From Nephrocerus scutellatus (taxonomy: Eukaryota > Arthropoda > Insecta > Diptera > Pipunculidae), in assembly GCA_947095585.1 (NCBI GenBank), contig OX352762.1, positions 114,792,930 to 114,856,929 on the forward strand: a stretch of 64,000 nucleotides of DNA, in the 5' to 3' direction. Both the position numbers and the translations under genes were made by a program. The notes beneath the pieces are model-generated. The model made no database searches. It was not told the origin of the DNA and saw nothing but the letters and a program-made list of their open reading frames with translations. Positions 25,255 to 36,947 of this stretch are shown piece by piece; the stretch's first letter is position 1, and each line of letters begins with the position of its first letter.

Positions 25255-25512
25255 AATGCTGTTCTATGTAGACTATGTAGGTTGACCGCGTGCAATGTTA
25301 TAAGCCAAGTAAATATATCCAGATCACTATCCATTCAACATCTATAACTGGCTCCAATAATGAGATGGACTGGCTTGCGTTCTCTTCAACCTGGTGTTTA
25401 GCGAAATGATGAGAAAGAGGAACAATTATCTTTAAGTTTATCCTAATACTTGCTTAGAAAGACGATTTTGACATCACTGGAAGAAATTTTAGAGCTGTAC
25501 AAGAAGCTTTAC
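25255..25512 (+). mobile_element. RTE-type LINE fragment 1 (RT palm piece)
   Basis: Broken frames recall the RTE palm region: a piece matching the LCRLTMTNV segment seen intact at 33360, then MRWTGLRSLQPGV (cf. GDGLACVLFNLALE), then a decayed YADD region and an EEILELYKKL segment. The same region reads more clearly at 25920-26160. It abuts the 5' end of the next RTE copy with no spacer. Confidence 0.6.
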
Positions 25513-26803
25513 CTTCCCTTCCCTTCAAAGTAAGGTTGGCGCGAGGCCAATAACCTCGTCCGTAAAAAATTATTATTACAGAACCCAAAATCAGCCTCGG
25601 ATACACTGATGAACGACCACGACCACGGCAACGAAAGCGGCTAAACGATTTAAGAATTTTCTCATGGAACGCACGCTCACTGTATAGAGCTCGAGCAGCA
25701 CAGCAGCTGGTCGATACCCTGTCTAAATATAAGGTTGACATAACTGCAATCCAGGAGATGCGGTTGACGGGGAATGGTGTCTTACAAAAATCAGAATATG
25801 ACATATATTACATCTGCCATGCAAGACATCACGTGCTACCCCGAGTAGGGTTTCTAGTCAGCAGAAGAATGAAACCCACCGTTATCGGCTTTAAAGCAAT
25901 AAATAAATAAACGGCTGTGCACCCTTCGCGTGCGGGGCAGGGGGATGGACTGGCCTGCGTCCTCTCCAACCTGGCGTTGGAGAAAGTGAGAGAAAGAGAC
26001 TCTGACGTTACGGCGAGAGGAACAATCCTCCATAAATCCATTCAGATACTGGCTTACCAAGATGACATTAACATCACTGGTAGAAACCCAAGATCTGTGC
26101 AGGAAGCTTTCATCCAGATCGAGCAAGTGGAACGAAATCTGGGGCTGCACTTAAATGAGAGCAAACAAAGTGGCCACGTCTGCGAGAAGAAGATCCAACA
26201 TTGGTCCCTCAATTAAAATAGTGGAGCGCGAATTTGAATTAGTGCAATCCTTTAGCTATCCCGGGTCAACTATAGCAGACGATAACAGCATGTAACCAGA
26301 AATACGCGCACAAATCCTACTTAAATCTTTCAAGACTCTTCAAATCCAGGAATTTAACTGCTGGTGTAAAGGACAATGAACATACCAGTACTTACATATG
26401 GATCCGAGACTTGGGTGCTTAGCCAAAAGCATTGTGACCTCTTAGCCGCGTTCAAGAGAAAAGTCTTACGGATAATTTTTGGCCCCGTATGACGAGGGAC
26501 GATTCCGGAGACTCTATATTGATGAGATCTACAAGCGTTATCGCGATGTCGACATCGTGAAGAGAATTAAGCTCGGTAGGCTCCGGTGAACAGGACATCT
26601 AGCTCGGATGGGCGAAAAGGATCCTGCTCCGAAATTCCTTAGCGGTAGGATTTATGGAACACGACAGCGAGGCCGCTCAAGCCTACTCTGGAAGGATGGC
26701 GTAGACCAGGACGCCCAGAGTTTAGGGATGCAAAACTGGATGAAATCGACTCAAAATCGGGACTTTTTGCGCGAGGCTAAACCAAATATGATGATGATGA
26801 TGA
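25513..26803 (+). mobile_element. RTE-type LINE copy 1
   Basis: It begins with a 5' UTR shared with the copy at 32553: TCCCTTCAAAGTRAGGTTGG, then GCGCGAGGCCAATAACC. The endonuclease (25640-25910) reads RIFSWNARSLYRARAAQQLV, YKVDITAIQEMRLTGNGVL and GFLVSRRMKPTVIGFKAIN, with the QE catalytic Glu present. A large deletion removes the RT fingers. The palm (25917-26160) reads GDGLACVLSNLALEKV and ILAYQDDINITGR, where YADD is mutated to YQDD. The C-terminus (26510-26770) reads RIYGTRQRGRSSLLWKDGVD and QDAQSLGMQNWM. It ends in GATG repeats (26787-26803), the typical simple-repeat tail of the RTE clade. Inactive. Confidence 0.85.
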
Positions 26804-27003
26804 CAAGAAGCTTTTATCCTGATCGAGAAGTCGCATCAGCACGAAATCAGGGGTTATTCATAAATGAAAGCAAAAAGGCTGGTCAAGTTATAGCAATCGG
26901 ATAACTGAGCTCTTTTAACCGCGTTTACGATGCCAAACTAGCATCAACAGATCAAAATCGGGAACGTTAGCGATATATTTTGCAGAAGACGCGGACCGGA
27001 CAA
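26804..27003 (+). mobile_element. RTE-type LINE fragment 3
   Basis: Directly after the GATG tail of the previous copy, a third RTE piece reads SARNQGLFINESKKAGQVIA (cf. ERNLGLHLNESKQSGHV at 26130). A decayed LASTDQNRE...LQKTRTG follows, matching the end of the RTE ORF (SARNRDQCRDLLREARTG at 33660). No tail of its own is seen. Confidence 0.55.
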
Positions 27004-27004
27004 A

Positions 27005-28894
27005 ATTTCCTTTTGTTACAAAAACCGATAATACAGCCAATGACATGATTATAAGGTTACTCTAATTCTAGTTCCATTTAAAAAAAAAAACCTTTTCTTC
27101 AGTCTAACAAAGGTGTGTTGCAAAAACCATCATTGAATTCCAATCAAATCTGTATTGCTTTAAGCTAGCTTTTCATCTATACCTTACATAGCCGTTTAAC
27201 GAGAACAACCTAAGACGATTCGCAAACAAAAAACTTTACTACAATATTTATGATGAAAGCTGATGCACTCTGACACTCTGGCGCTAACGAAACAACTTCA
27301 AAGAGCACCGTTCCTTACGTTTTAAGTTTTAACGTATGATAACGTACATACTGGAGCTGAAATTTGCTTCCCGAGGATGATGATGATGATGACATGATGG
27401 TCGTTATGTCACAGTGACACCTACATGAAAACCACATCTGGGCAAGCCTGTGTTGGCCATTGTTTACACCCGATCGATTTTCATTTCTCCATTATCAATC
27501 CAAGTATGTGAAATTGATGAATGGATGCATGGGAATTTTTCAAGGTGTGCTCTATTGCGCGGCGGACTCGCTCTCACACCACCACTGTATAAATTCATTT
27601 GCAAAAATCCAAACCAGCATCAGCAGCAGCAGCAGGATAGAAGAGGGAATTATTTTGAAATTCTCTGGAAACATCAGTGAATTCCGGTAGCTCTTCGCCG
27701 GTGATGTCGATGAATTTCTAATCGAATTGAAATATGTATATCTATATATAGACGAGTCTGTGCTAGAGGTTTTTGCCGGCCAACAAACGGCTCATCAGGT
27801 TGGGGGCGTGAAACCACGACAATGGAATGCCATCATACCAGTTGTGATGCTGTTAAATTTTTGCAAAAACCTTGGAATTTTGTTTTGTTGGTTTTTGTTG
27901 TTGTCGTTGCTCACTTGAGGTGAGTGAATTCTATCAAAAAGTATATGTTGGTAATAAGTGAATACAACAACGGTAGCACCAATACACGTGTTCCCCATGT
28001 ATTGTATCCCACATAGGATATAGGACGTTCGCTAACGGTGTATGATGATTTTCTTGATGCTAAGCTAAAACAACATCATATGCATAAAACATTAAATAGG
28101 GGAGGGACCATATGCGTTTCATTCGGTTTGATAGAAGCAGCGAGTCATAAGCGTATTCTAAAATACACACACACACAGAAAAGCTCCTGAGAAAATGGAC
28201 TGACTTCCTTCCTTTGCCACTCTACCACTCTATCTTCTTGCTCCGTGATGAGATGGCGATGATTCATGAACTGACGCCGCAGATGTAATATTCTAGAAAT
28301 TCCTGATGAATATTAAAATCCTCATCAACGGCATACCTACTGTTATGTTGTTGTGTGTTGGGAAGAGAAGGTGGTGGTGGTGGTGGTGTTGGCAAGACAA
28401 TTTAGTTCATCTTATTTCGTCGATTTCACCATCACCACGCCCCTTTATTTATGTGCATATGTAAATTGATTGGAAAGATCTATGTCAATGTGCTGATGTT
28501 GATTGTATCTTTGGTATAGGTTGAGGGTTCGGATAAGATTGAAGTCGAAGTGATCTGTTTGGATGGTTGACGAAAATTGCAATCATTCGGTCGTAAGTTT
28601 AAACCGACGTTCATTAAATTTATAAATTTGAATGTTATTGCTGTTCTTTTGTCAAAGAGTATAATCTCATCATTGCATACTATTTGATTGAATTTTGTTC
28701 TATTATGTCAGCTGCTAGCATGTACAAATACGTCATTAGTATGAATTGTTTCCTGCTATACTTATAAGCAAAAATATGGTGCGTGGACGTGGAAATTATT
28801 CTTCTTTGGCGTGGTAAGATTAAAGGTTAATATGCACGCTAAAAATAAATTTGGATAGAATGCTAGGACGACAAATAACCCCCCCCCCCCACCA
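27005..28894. other. Gene-free stretch with simple repeats
   Basis: It contains GATG repeats at 27377-27393, a CAG run near 27617-27636, an AC run at 28165-28178, a GGT run at 28369-28389 and a C-run at 28879-28890. The frames near 27450-27690 overlap the CAG run and are not credible genes. Confidence 0.5.
28369..28389. repeat. (GGT)n microsatellite
   Basis: A short run of GGT trinucleotides within unique-looking sequence. Confidence 0.85.
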
Positions 28895-30700
28895 AGAATC
28901 GCTCACCATCATGTGAGCTTCCTTCCAGGCGAAAACCTATAGAGATTTACCACTGAGGCAAGCCGAAAAAACATATGCCTCATAAACGGATGCGATGCAA
29001 ACGCTCATCAATCGGTGTGGGGCAGTTCCGACATCAACGATAAAGGTGAGTTACTTTTTGATTATATTCTTAGCAGCAACCTTATTGTTTCCAATGTTGG
29101 CAATGAACTAACATTTGTCACCAAAAGTCGACAAGAAGTCTTAGACATTACTCTTGTTACCGACTCGCACAATCATAAAACTCTTAACTGAACATTCTTT
29201 CTCAGATCACCTATACATTCAATTCAGTTTAGATGATCAATCCTCCTGCCAAACAGCCCCCAGAAATCACAGAAGAACTGATTGGCTCAAATATAGAGAA
29301 CCGTTAAAGCGCTACTTAAACTCTGAACTTTTAACAAAAATTTGACAACAAGGTCAAGGAACTCACTCGGGCCTTTAATAAAGTGCTGTCAGCTTTCTGT
29401 ACTCTGATTCGTCCAAGAGGCAAGAAGGAACCCCACTGGTGGACTTCAGAGTTGGGACTTATTAGGAACAGCTGCAGGAAGTTGTTCAACTCAGCCAAGG
29501 TCACCAGACTGGAGTCCGATTGGGATGTCTAAAAATACATCCCTCAAATTATATAAAAAAGAATTAAGGAAAACTAAGCGAGTATCCTGGAGACTCTTCT
29601 GTGGCAAAATAGATCAAATCTTTCCAGGCATCTAGGCTAAGAAAAATCCTCTCTACCAATCCAAATATGCTTAGATGTTTAAAAAAAAGCAAATGGCACT
29701 TGGACTACTTCTAGCGAAGAATCGCTCAATCTGCTTCTAGACACCCACTTTCCGGGTAACTCCCATGTTGATGGTAACGTTAACCTTAACAGGCAAACCA
29801 CTGACACAACTATCTCCAATGATTTAATAAACAAGGATAAAATGCTTTGGGCGCTGTTAAGCTTCAAATCATTTAAATCCGCAGGTATTATTCGGCATTA
29901 TTTCTGCCGAGCTGCAAAGTATTATTATCCTTCCTTTGCTAGGGACGATTCTAAACAGTTGTCTTGATCTGGTCCACATTCTGGATTTATGGAGAGAGTT
30001 TAAAATTCAAATTCATACCCATAGCGGGAATATGCTCGTACGTTAATCCAAAAGATCTAAGACCAATCATTTTATCATCTTTCCTCCTAAAGACACTGGA
30101 AAGACTGATAGACATCCACATACGTTCTAGCATTGACAAGAAACTGCTGTCCACAGATCAGCGTGCGTATTGCAAGGGTAAATCTGTGGAAACAGATCTG
30201 CATACGCACAAGGAGTACACGATGGTAGCTTTCCTAGATATTGAAGGCGCTTTTAAAAACGTCAACACATCTGCGATCACAGATTCACTGACGGCTTTGA
30301 AGATAGACAACTCACTTGGCGAAATAATTAACCTTCTACTCACAAGCCGGATTGTTAACGCAAAACTGGGTGTGTCGTCTGCCATATGATCTGTCAGCAG
30401 AGGAACCACACAAGGTGGAGTCCTGCCTCCCTTCTATGGAACTTAGTGGTAAACGAGCTGCTTGTATGTCTGAGAAGGGAGAGCTGCCGAGTGATCGCTT
30501 ATGCGGATGACGTTGCTATTGCCATCTCAGGAAAGTACCCTAACACCTTAAGAGAACTCCTGCAAAATGCTCTTAACAAGCTAACAAATTGGACAGATCC
30601 CTGCGTTTTAGGAGTAAGCCCACACAAAACTCCCTTAAAGTGGCAAATACTTAAAGGGGTGATTCCTTGGTTAATTTCGTAAAAAAATCATATGGGAGGG
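28895..30700 (+). mobile_element. LINE with endonuclease and RT (I/LOA/R1 group)
   Basis: The endonuclease C-terminal half (28970-29160) reads INGCDANAHQSVWGSSDIND, ELLFDYILSSNLIVSNVGNE and RQEVLDITLVT, the Asp/Asn/His pattern of APE-type endonucleases. A linker follows (FSDHLYIQFSLD, RTDWLKYREPLKRYLNSELL, and PHWWTSELGLIRNSCRKLF in another frame). The RT (30040-30600) reads DLRPIILSSFLLKTLERLID, STDQRAYCKGKSVETDLH, AFLDIEGAFKNVNTSAITDS (the second motif Asp is Lys), RGTTQGGVL and VIAYADDVAIAISG with YADD intact. Many stops and shifts are present. The RNase H and tail seen in related copies are not found after 30690. Confidence 0.82.
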
Positions 30701-31660
30701 GAGTCTATTTTAACACCCGGCGGTGTACTTAGCGTTTTAAAACGAAGAGATGTACTTTTGACCTTACATCACTTCATACCAAGTAACTCATGAACGCTTC
30801 TAACTACAAGGTAAATGCTTTATTAAAACTAAAAAAAATTACCGGGCTAGAATGCTTTCCAAATATTTTTCAATAAAGACACAAATTACAATGAAAATAA
30901 TTTATTCCGAACGTTTCCTACATTTCGTGACAAGAATTCTTAATGCTAGGTACAAAAAATTCAAGGTAGTTCACCTCATATTTTCATGAGACACAACCCA
31001 CTCAATTAATGATGGAATTTCCGTTAGGACTTGAATTTTTCAATAAAACACTTAAGATAAGAATTCCACCAATTCACCCGCTAGCAAAAATGACTGAAAA
31101 TTATAACTCGCTTCTCAGACGAGTAGCAGCAACAATGAAAAAATTGTCCAGCGACAATCACCAACGAAATGAAGCGATAACATCATAATTTATTGCAATG
31201 AGATGGCACTTGGCCCTTCCAAACCAAGATGGCTGTGTCTATACTCTCCCCCTTCCCCCTCCATTCCAAGGCATCTTGCGACAATGTTAAAAATTAATTT
31301 CATCTGCTTCTTCATCTGCAATTCGGGCGTAATGAGTTCATTTGAAATTTTTGAAAGTGAAGTTCTGGTGCTTCAACGTACTCAGATCCCAATGGACTCC
31401 TATACACTGGTTGAGTTTTTCAACTCTGATAGTATTAAAGAATAGAACAAGCAAACACCAAATTAGAAGGGAACGAAAGTGACAAACGCAACTTTTTTGT
31501 CGCATACTCGTATCCCTACAGAAAAGGAAAAGCAAACACATTCCCATCACCTAATGACCAACAATGAGAAAAGCAAGTAAAACCTTTCTTTTTTTTTTGC
31601 CTTCTTCATCCAGTAGAGTCAACGGTGTACCCAACCAACGAATGATCCCTAAATTGTTGC
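30701..31660. other. Gene-free stretch
   Basis: AT-rich, with no transposon domains. The 80-residue frame at 31203-31445 and the 70-residue minus-strand frame opposite it have no motif support. Confidence 0.45.
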
Positions 31661-31664
31661 CATA

Positions 31665-31844
31665 ATGGCAGACTTTTATGTTCGCTTAATTTTTATGTTT
31701 TTGTGTTTGCAGCGTTTTGTGAAGAAGTGGCAGGCGCAGCATCCCAATGGAACAATGGAATTACACTATGTTCACGACATTGACGATGAGTTCAATGAAC
31801 TGAATTTTCGGCGGTTCTTTTCTTTAACTTTTAAACACAAATGA
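31665..31844 (+). CDS. Candidate small ORF or terminal exon, unidentified
   Basis: A 59-residue frame from ATG 31665 to TGA 31842-31844: MADFYVRLIFMFLCLQ, then RFVKKWQAQHPNGTMELHYV and HDIDDEFNELNFRR. A strong 3' splice site (TTTATGTTTTTGTGTTTGCAG) ends at 31712 inside it. The likelier reading is therefore a last exon beginning RFVKKW at 31713, with the upstream part intronic. Codon choice after 31713 favours G/C endings (GTG AAG AAG TGG CAG GCG). There is no transposon resemblance. It could still be chance. Confidence 0.35.
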   Translation: MADFYVRLIFMFLCLQRFVKKWQAQHPNGTMELHYVHDIDDEFNELNFRRFFSLTFKHK

Positions 31845-32552
31845 GCACTGTTTGCAACCTTAATTGGACTTACAATGACCAGCACAAAGTACAGAACGTT
31901 CGACTGTTTGGTTGATGCTTGTGCTTTAATTAGCGTGCGGAAACTACTCCTTCTCTAGCGAGGAAAATAAAAAATAACTTAAATTTGTGACCCAATTATT
32001 GTTGCGTTTTTTTCTCGATTTTTACTGCATTTTTTTTATTAAAAATGAAAAGTGATGGTGAATATTTTCTTTTTGAACCAAACTTTATTCAAGGGTTAAT
32101 GTGCTTGAGCTTTTTTTTTTGGTTTACGAGAAAGTATACCACCAACAGTGAAATTTTTGTTTGCAATTTATGCCAGGTTTGCCAGTTTTTTCGAATGTTG
32201 TTTCACGCGCACGCAATTTACGAGTTTACGAGTATGCAGCAGGACGGCCACATACTGCATGAGCTATGAGCTGAACTATTTAATCGTTCGAGTGAAAAGT
32301 GGAAAATTTATTGCTTGCAAGTTTTCAATGGCACTTTGATAAATTGCATTTCCGGCGACGACGATCCCTTTCATTTCAATTCTATATTATGTATTTGTCC
32401 TTGTTGGAGGATGCGGCTTACAAAATTGTTTTCAAAGCGTTATCAAAACATGAGTATACGATAATAATTAACCCTAACTTAACTTTTTAAGTTCTACCCA
32501 GAAATTTCAATTTAATTTTACATTTCCTTCTTTTTGTAGAGGTATATAAAAT
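31845..32552. other. Gene-free stretch
   Basis: AT-rich sequence with T-runs near 32025 and 32115. The three short frames at 32045-32490 overlap each other and have random composition. Confidence 0.45.
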
Positions 32553-33745
32553 TCTAGTCCCTTCAAAGTGAGGTTGGCGCGAGGCCAATAACCTTGCCCG
32601 TGAAAAAATTAAAAATCATTGATTAACGACGACACCACGGCAACGAAAACGGCTAAACGATTTCAGAATTTTCTCATGGAACGTACCTACGCTCACTGTA
32701 TAGGGCTCTAGCTGCACACGTGTACATATAAGGCTGATATAGCAGCCTAGGAGAAGAATCTCATCCGTGAACTAGAACAGTACAGAGAGCAAGCACCGCA
32801 CCAGGCGTGGGAGTTCTACCAAAGAGTCCGCGTTGCACAAGGACAAAGAGGGTAATCTGATCACCAATCTTAAAGGCATCTTAAAGCGTTGGAAAGAGAA
32901 CTTTCATGAGTAGCAAAATGGGCAGTTAACTGAGGAATTGGAGGCTCCACCGGGATCTGATGGGATCCCAGCAAAACTGATAAAAATAGGAGGCCCAACA
33001 TTACACCAAACAGTTCATGAAATAATAGTGCAAGTATGAGAGGAAGAAGCTATGCCAGAAGACTAGATAAGAAGGGAGATATCACAAAATGCAGCAATTA
33101 TCGTGGTATAACGTTGTTGAGTACCGTGTATAAGATTTTCTCCTCTATCCTTCAAGAGAGAATAGTGTGGATTCATCACAGTCGAATCAACAACTGATGA
33201 TATTTACACCCTTAGGCAGGTGATGGAAAAATGTCGAGAGTTTCAAAACTCACTACACCATCTTTTTATAGACTTTAAAGCCGCCTATGATAACATAGCC
33301 AGAGTAGAACTTTATAAAGCCATGAGAGAATTCGACATCCCAAATAAACTAACACCACTATGTAGGTTGACCATGACCAATGTTATAAGCCTAGTAAAAA
33401 TATCCGTATCACTATCAAGCCCATTCTATGTAGAAACCGAAGAACTGTACAGGAAGCTTTCATCCAGATAGAGGAGGCGGCACGACATCTGGGTGATGGA
33501 CAGGACACCTAGTTCGCATGAGCGAAGATGACCCTTATTGGAAAGTCCTTTGCGGTAGGATTTATGGAACACGACAGCGAGGCCGACCAACCCTACGCTG
33601 GAAGGATGGCGTAGACCAGGACGCCCAGAGTTTAGGGATGCCAAACTGGATGACATCGGCTCGAAATCGTGACCAGTGTAGAGACCTTTTGCGGGAGGCC
33701 AGGACCGGACACCGGTTGTAGAGCCAAATATGATGATGATGATAC
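32553..33745 (+). mobile_element. RTE-type LINE copy 2
   Basis: It shares its 5' UTR with copy 1 (GAGGTTGGCGCGAGGCCAAT at about 32570) and starts the endonuclease (RIFSWNVPTLTV), which breaks off. The RT fingers region is kept better here: GSDGIPAKLIKIGGPTLHQT (about 32955), then decayed YRGI and SILQERI. At 33220-33420 come TLRQVMEKCREFQNSLHHL, FIDFKAAYDNIARVELYKAM (motif A, Asp intact) and LCRLTMTNVISLVKISVSLS. A deletion joins this to EELYRKLSSR, the C-terminal RIYGTRQRGRPTLRWKDGVD and RDLLREARTG, then the GATG tail (33729-33743). The minus-strand 157-residue frame overlapping it is a shadow. Confidence 0.85.
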
Positions 33746-34055
33746 ATAATCCCTCGTAACATATTAATCAAAAACGGAGAGACATGCAGAATAGTACAAT
33801 TAAGAGAATCTGGGTGATGAGAGCATAACGATACTGCAATATAGTGCTGACAGTACCAAGAGATATGATACCATCTTCTATTGTCTACTGCACGACTCAA
33901 CTGAACTTCAACTCCAACTTTGCTATCGAGTTTCCATTTAGAGGAAATTGAAAGGACGGGGGAATAGCGTGGCAACTTGAAGTGACACTCTAAACTGACG
34001 GATAAAGGATGGATGCAATGCAGGTGTATTCTCATATAAACTTAATCTGTCAAAG
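33746..34055. other. Unassigned spacer between two LINE pieces
   Basis: About 300 bp with an open minus-strand frame continuing from the RTE copy. I recognise no motif and cannot say whether it belongs to either LINE. Confidence 0.4.
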
Positions 34056-34760
34056 TAGTATAAGCTTCCTAGCTCGACCAGCATCTTACAGGCAGAGATT
34101 TAAGCAATAAGGGAGGCTTGGAGGACCTCAAGGTAGCCAATCTGCACTCAAAGCCATTTAGCTGACGGTTAATAACTAAAAACTTGTTAAACCGTGCCAA
34201 GAAGAACTGGCCTTTATAAGCCAATTCGTGGAGATAATTATCGTGTGGGTACGAGTAACGGTAACATTGAGTCTAATGAGAAAGCGGGCAAATTAGCGAA
34301 AGCGGATGTCGCTGTCCAGTGAATGCAGTCGTGGTACTAATTATCTCTATTTACACTACTAGATCGCAACTTAGTTTGGTCAATAGACTGCGTCTAATGA
34401 AGAGCGTTAAGGCTCTATTATGGAGAATCCAGACCTCGGTAGGATATTGCCAGAGTTGTGGCAATAAGTAAGGGTAATAGTCCAGTAGGAAGCCACGCAT
34501 CTTAACTGGATATTCTACATAATACCTTTTGCAGGATATGTAAGGAGGTATATGAGAAAGAAACTCTCGTTCGTTATCTTTGCAAAGGTCCGAATGTAGC
34601 AATACTGCACAAACTTTGTTGACCTGAAAGAGAACGATTATCAAACTAATCTCGTCCATTTATGTTACAGGATGGATTAAAAACCATTCAAAAGACCGTT
34701 GATGCAGGTCTCCTGAACTGGACAGTGGCGCACTCAGGCGCTAATTGAGGCACTCGCTAA
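34056..34760 (+). mobile_element. LINE 3' end: RNase H and zinc-knuckle tail
   Basis: Fragments across three frames match the end of RNase H-bearing LINEs. ILQAEI*AIREAW (34080, QAE region) is followed by KNLLNRAKKNWPL, EIIIVWVRV (WVPGH region, decayed) and GNIESNEKAGKLAKADVAVQ (34250-34320, GNExAD region). Then IARVVAISKGNSPVGSHAS leads into a tail CRICKEVYEKETLVRYLCKG near 34525-34590. Compare the better-kept tail at 23425. The 5' part is absent. Confidence 0.68.
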
Positions 34761-35650
34761 TGTCAGAAGACCACCATTCCATTACCTACTTACCAGCCTG
34801 GTATACTTTCGATAAAGCATATCTATTTTTGTGTATTTTCGTTTATTTGACTTAGAGATTCGTTATGTTGAAGTTTAAAAAAATGCCGAAAAGTTTTACT
34901 GTAAGAAGTTAATTTTATTGCAAATTTAAAGTTAGGTGGAGATTAAACTAAACTTTCGTATACACATCAATACACACACGGAACAGATACGAACAGAACT
35001 TCTCTCATCCTACATATATCACATCACTACAGAAAAGCGTATCTCAGCGATTTGACATTTAAATTAAACGGAATTCCAACCAATTTTAATTGAACCATGC
35101 GCGTCCACTTGACCACTAAATGCTCATCAATTCAGTCAGACAAACACGAGTATGTCATCTGATTATCGGTCAGATCTGTTCTCACACTATCTAATTATAT
35201 ATCTAATGCGAAAATGAAAACGAAATCCTTTGTATGGCCGTCATGTCGACCACTAACCGACGATGTCTGTTGTTTCCAATAATTTACAGAAGATCAGATA
35301 ATTTCCTAACTGCAATCTAGCGACTTATGAGCGAATGGAAATTCAAAGGACGTGATACCATGATATGCGGAGAGTGCAGAACACAATCACAAGTACAGAA
35401 ACTATTTCCGTTTAATACTTCTAACGTTTGTATGAAACCAATTTGAATTTGAAGAATTTGACAATTGTAGTTTAGTGGAATCTGGTCATAGCCGACTGAC
35501 AAAACACATGCTTCAGTCACAGGAAATATCTTTCTAGAGAAGCGCGAGTTTTACGACTCATTATCCCCGGCAAGTGTTCCTAATTCGTTCATCGATCCAC
35601 CCATCCACCCAATGAGAGTCTGGTGTTTGACTCAATAGCTGATGTGCCAT
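34761..35650. other. Gene-free stretch
   Basis: No element recognised and no credible frame. Confidence 0.45.
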
Positions 35651-35857
35651 TCACGTTGGGACCAAACCACCAGAGTTCTGGTTTAACATAAAAAAAATCC
35701 TGTAATATTGTAATTGGTATTGCTTCGCGTTGGTGGTGTCCTTCATGTTTTTCTTGTTCACGATATATACAAGAACTAAGCCGCCACATAGAATATAAAA
35801 AAATGTGCTGGAAAGTGTTGAATTCTTCCACTGTATCCGTTTAGCCTTCGAAGCAGC
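35651..35857 (-). CDS. Candidate C-terminal exon with one membrane segment, unidentified
   Basis: The minus-strand frame opens right after a possible acceptor (ACAACTGTGTAG, AG at 35858-35859) and runs 68 residues to TGA at 35651-35653. It reads AASKAKRIQWKNSTLSSTFF, YILCGGLVLVYIVNKKNMKD, TTNAKQYQLQYYRIFFMLNQ, NSGGLVPT. A hydrophobic stretch (about residues 18-33) is followed by a lysine-rich segment, as in a single-pass protein with a short cytoplasmic tail. The codons from GTG AAC AAG through AAC GCG AAG are strongly C/G-ending, unlike the surroundings. The last 20 residues look less coding. No family recognised. Confidence 0.33.
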   Translation of the reverse strand, partial: AASKAKRIQWKNSTLSSTFFYILCGGLVLVYIVNKKNMKDTTNAKQYQLQYYRIFFMLNQNSGGLVPT

Positions 35858-35862
35858 CTACA

Positions 35863-36755
35863 CAGTTGTTTGTTGGGCGACTAAGGGCTAAATATACTCA
35901 TACTACCCACTCGATATTTCTGTTAACGAATGCATGTTACATGCTACTTTTACGTACAAATGGTTGAGTTGGTCTTTCGGTTGCTGGAATAGCCTCAACG
36001 GGTATATGGAGTGCTCGAATGCCGGCATGCGATTGACAAAAGTGATTTTACTTGGCTCTTGCCAAGGGAATAAATTAATGCAAAAAATGGCAAGGCAAGG
36101 TGAGATTTTGAATCCATAATTTGTCTTCTTCTTTTTTGCTTTTCTGCAATTCTGCAAGCGAACAGCACAAGTCGAGCAGCAGACGACAGAGACATGCAAC
36201 GATGGCGACGACGCCTTCTAAAAGGAGGACATGTCCTTTTCGCGTAGTCGCGCGCCAATCTCTTTTAGTTCAATGATTTATTTTTATTGCAATTGAAAGC
36301 GGTAAAACACTACCTCTGTTATTCCTGTTGTGCGTCGCGTCGTTTCGTCTTATTAACCGCAAACAATTTGCAATAACCGCAACGAACAAGGAGTGCATAC
36401 ATTATGTTACCTGCAGCAGTCCTAGATACAGTGGTAAAGTTTTTGCAATTTGCAATTTGCACCATTTTGAGAAGGGGGCGGCGGGTAGCCAACTGCAATT
36501 ATTATTACTGCAGGGGTAGCGTTACACTTTTAAAGCTGCTGGCGGTAGTATCGTTATAACCTTTCGCCCTGTAGTCATCAAATGGAAATCAAATTCTATG
36601 ATATGAGATTAGTATTCCCTATCGTTGAATATGTAATTATATATACATATCAACTAAAGAAGAAGAAGTAGACGTTTTGTTAAATAAACAGAGTAATTTT
36701 TGCCATTTAAGTTATAATTTAGTGGTTGTGATGTTAAAATACGATGCAGACGATG
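35863..36755. other. Gene-free stretch
   Basis: No transposon recognised. A short plus-strand frame 35934-36090 ends at a donor-like CAAGGTGAGA (about 36094-36103) but has no acceptor or motif. It is left uncalled. Confidence 0.4.
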
Positions 36756-36759
36756 GCAT

Positions 36760-36813
36760 AATATATAATATTCGGCGCGACAGACCATAGCGGTCCAAGG
36801 ACTGGCTTCTCGC
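36760..36813 (-). mobile_element. tRNA-derived SINE, copy D (3' end only)
   Basis: Read on the minus strand: GCGAGAAGCCAGTCCTTGGA, CCGCTATGGTCTGTCGCGCC, then GAATATTATATATTATG. This is the 3' end of the same SINE as copies A-C, with an ATT/AT tail. Everything upstream of GCGAGAA is gone. Confidence 0.7.
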
Positions 36814-36947
36814 AACGACGATGCCATAATTATGATAAATTTGGCCGATAAACTATAATTATTTAGTAGAAGTTTAAAACTTTTTTCATTTACGTTTATT
36901 TTAACGTTAAGTAACCTAAGAATATTACTCATAAGAATAATACTTAC

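Noticed and set aside
33562..34035. 157-residue minus-strand frame
   Set aside because: Its C-terminal half is the antisense of an RTE LINE, including the GATG tail read as His codons; the remainder has no recognised motif.
34056..34760. Independent RNase H gene
   Set aside because: The order RNase H then zinc-knuckle tail, with frame breaks, matches LINE 3' ends elsewhere in the window.
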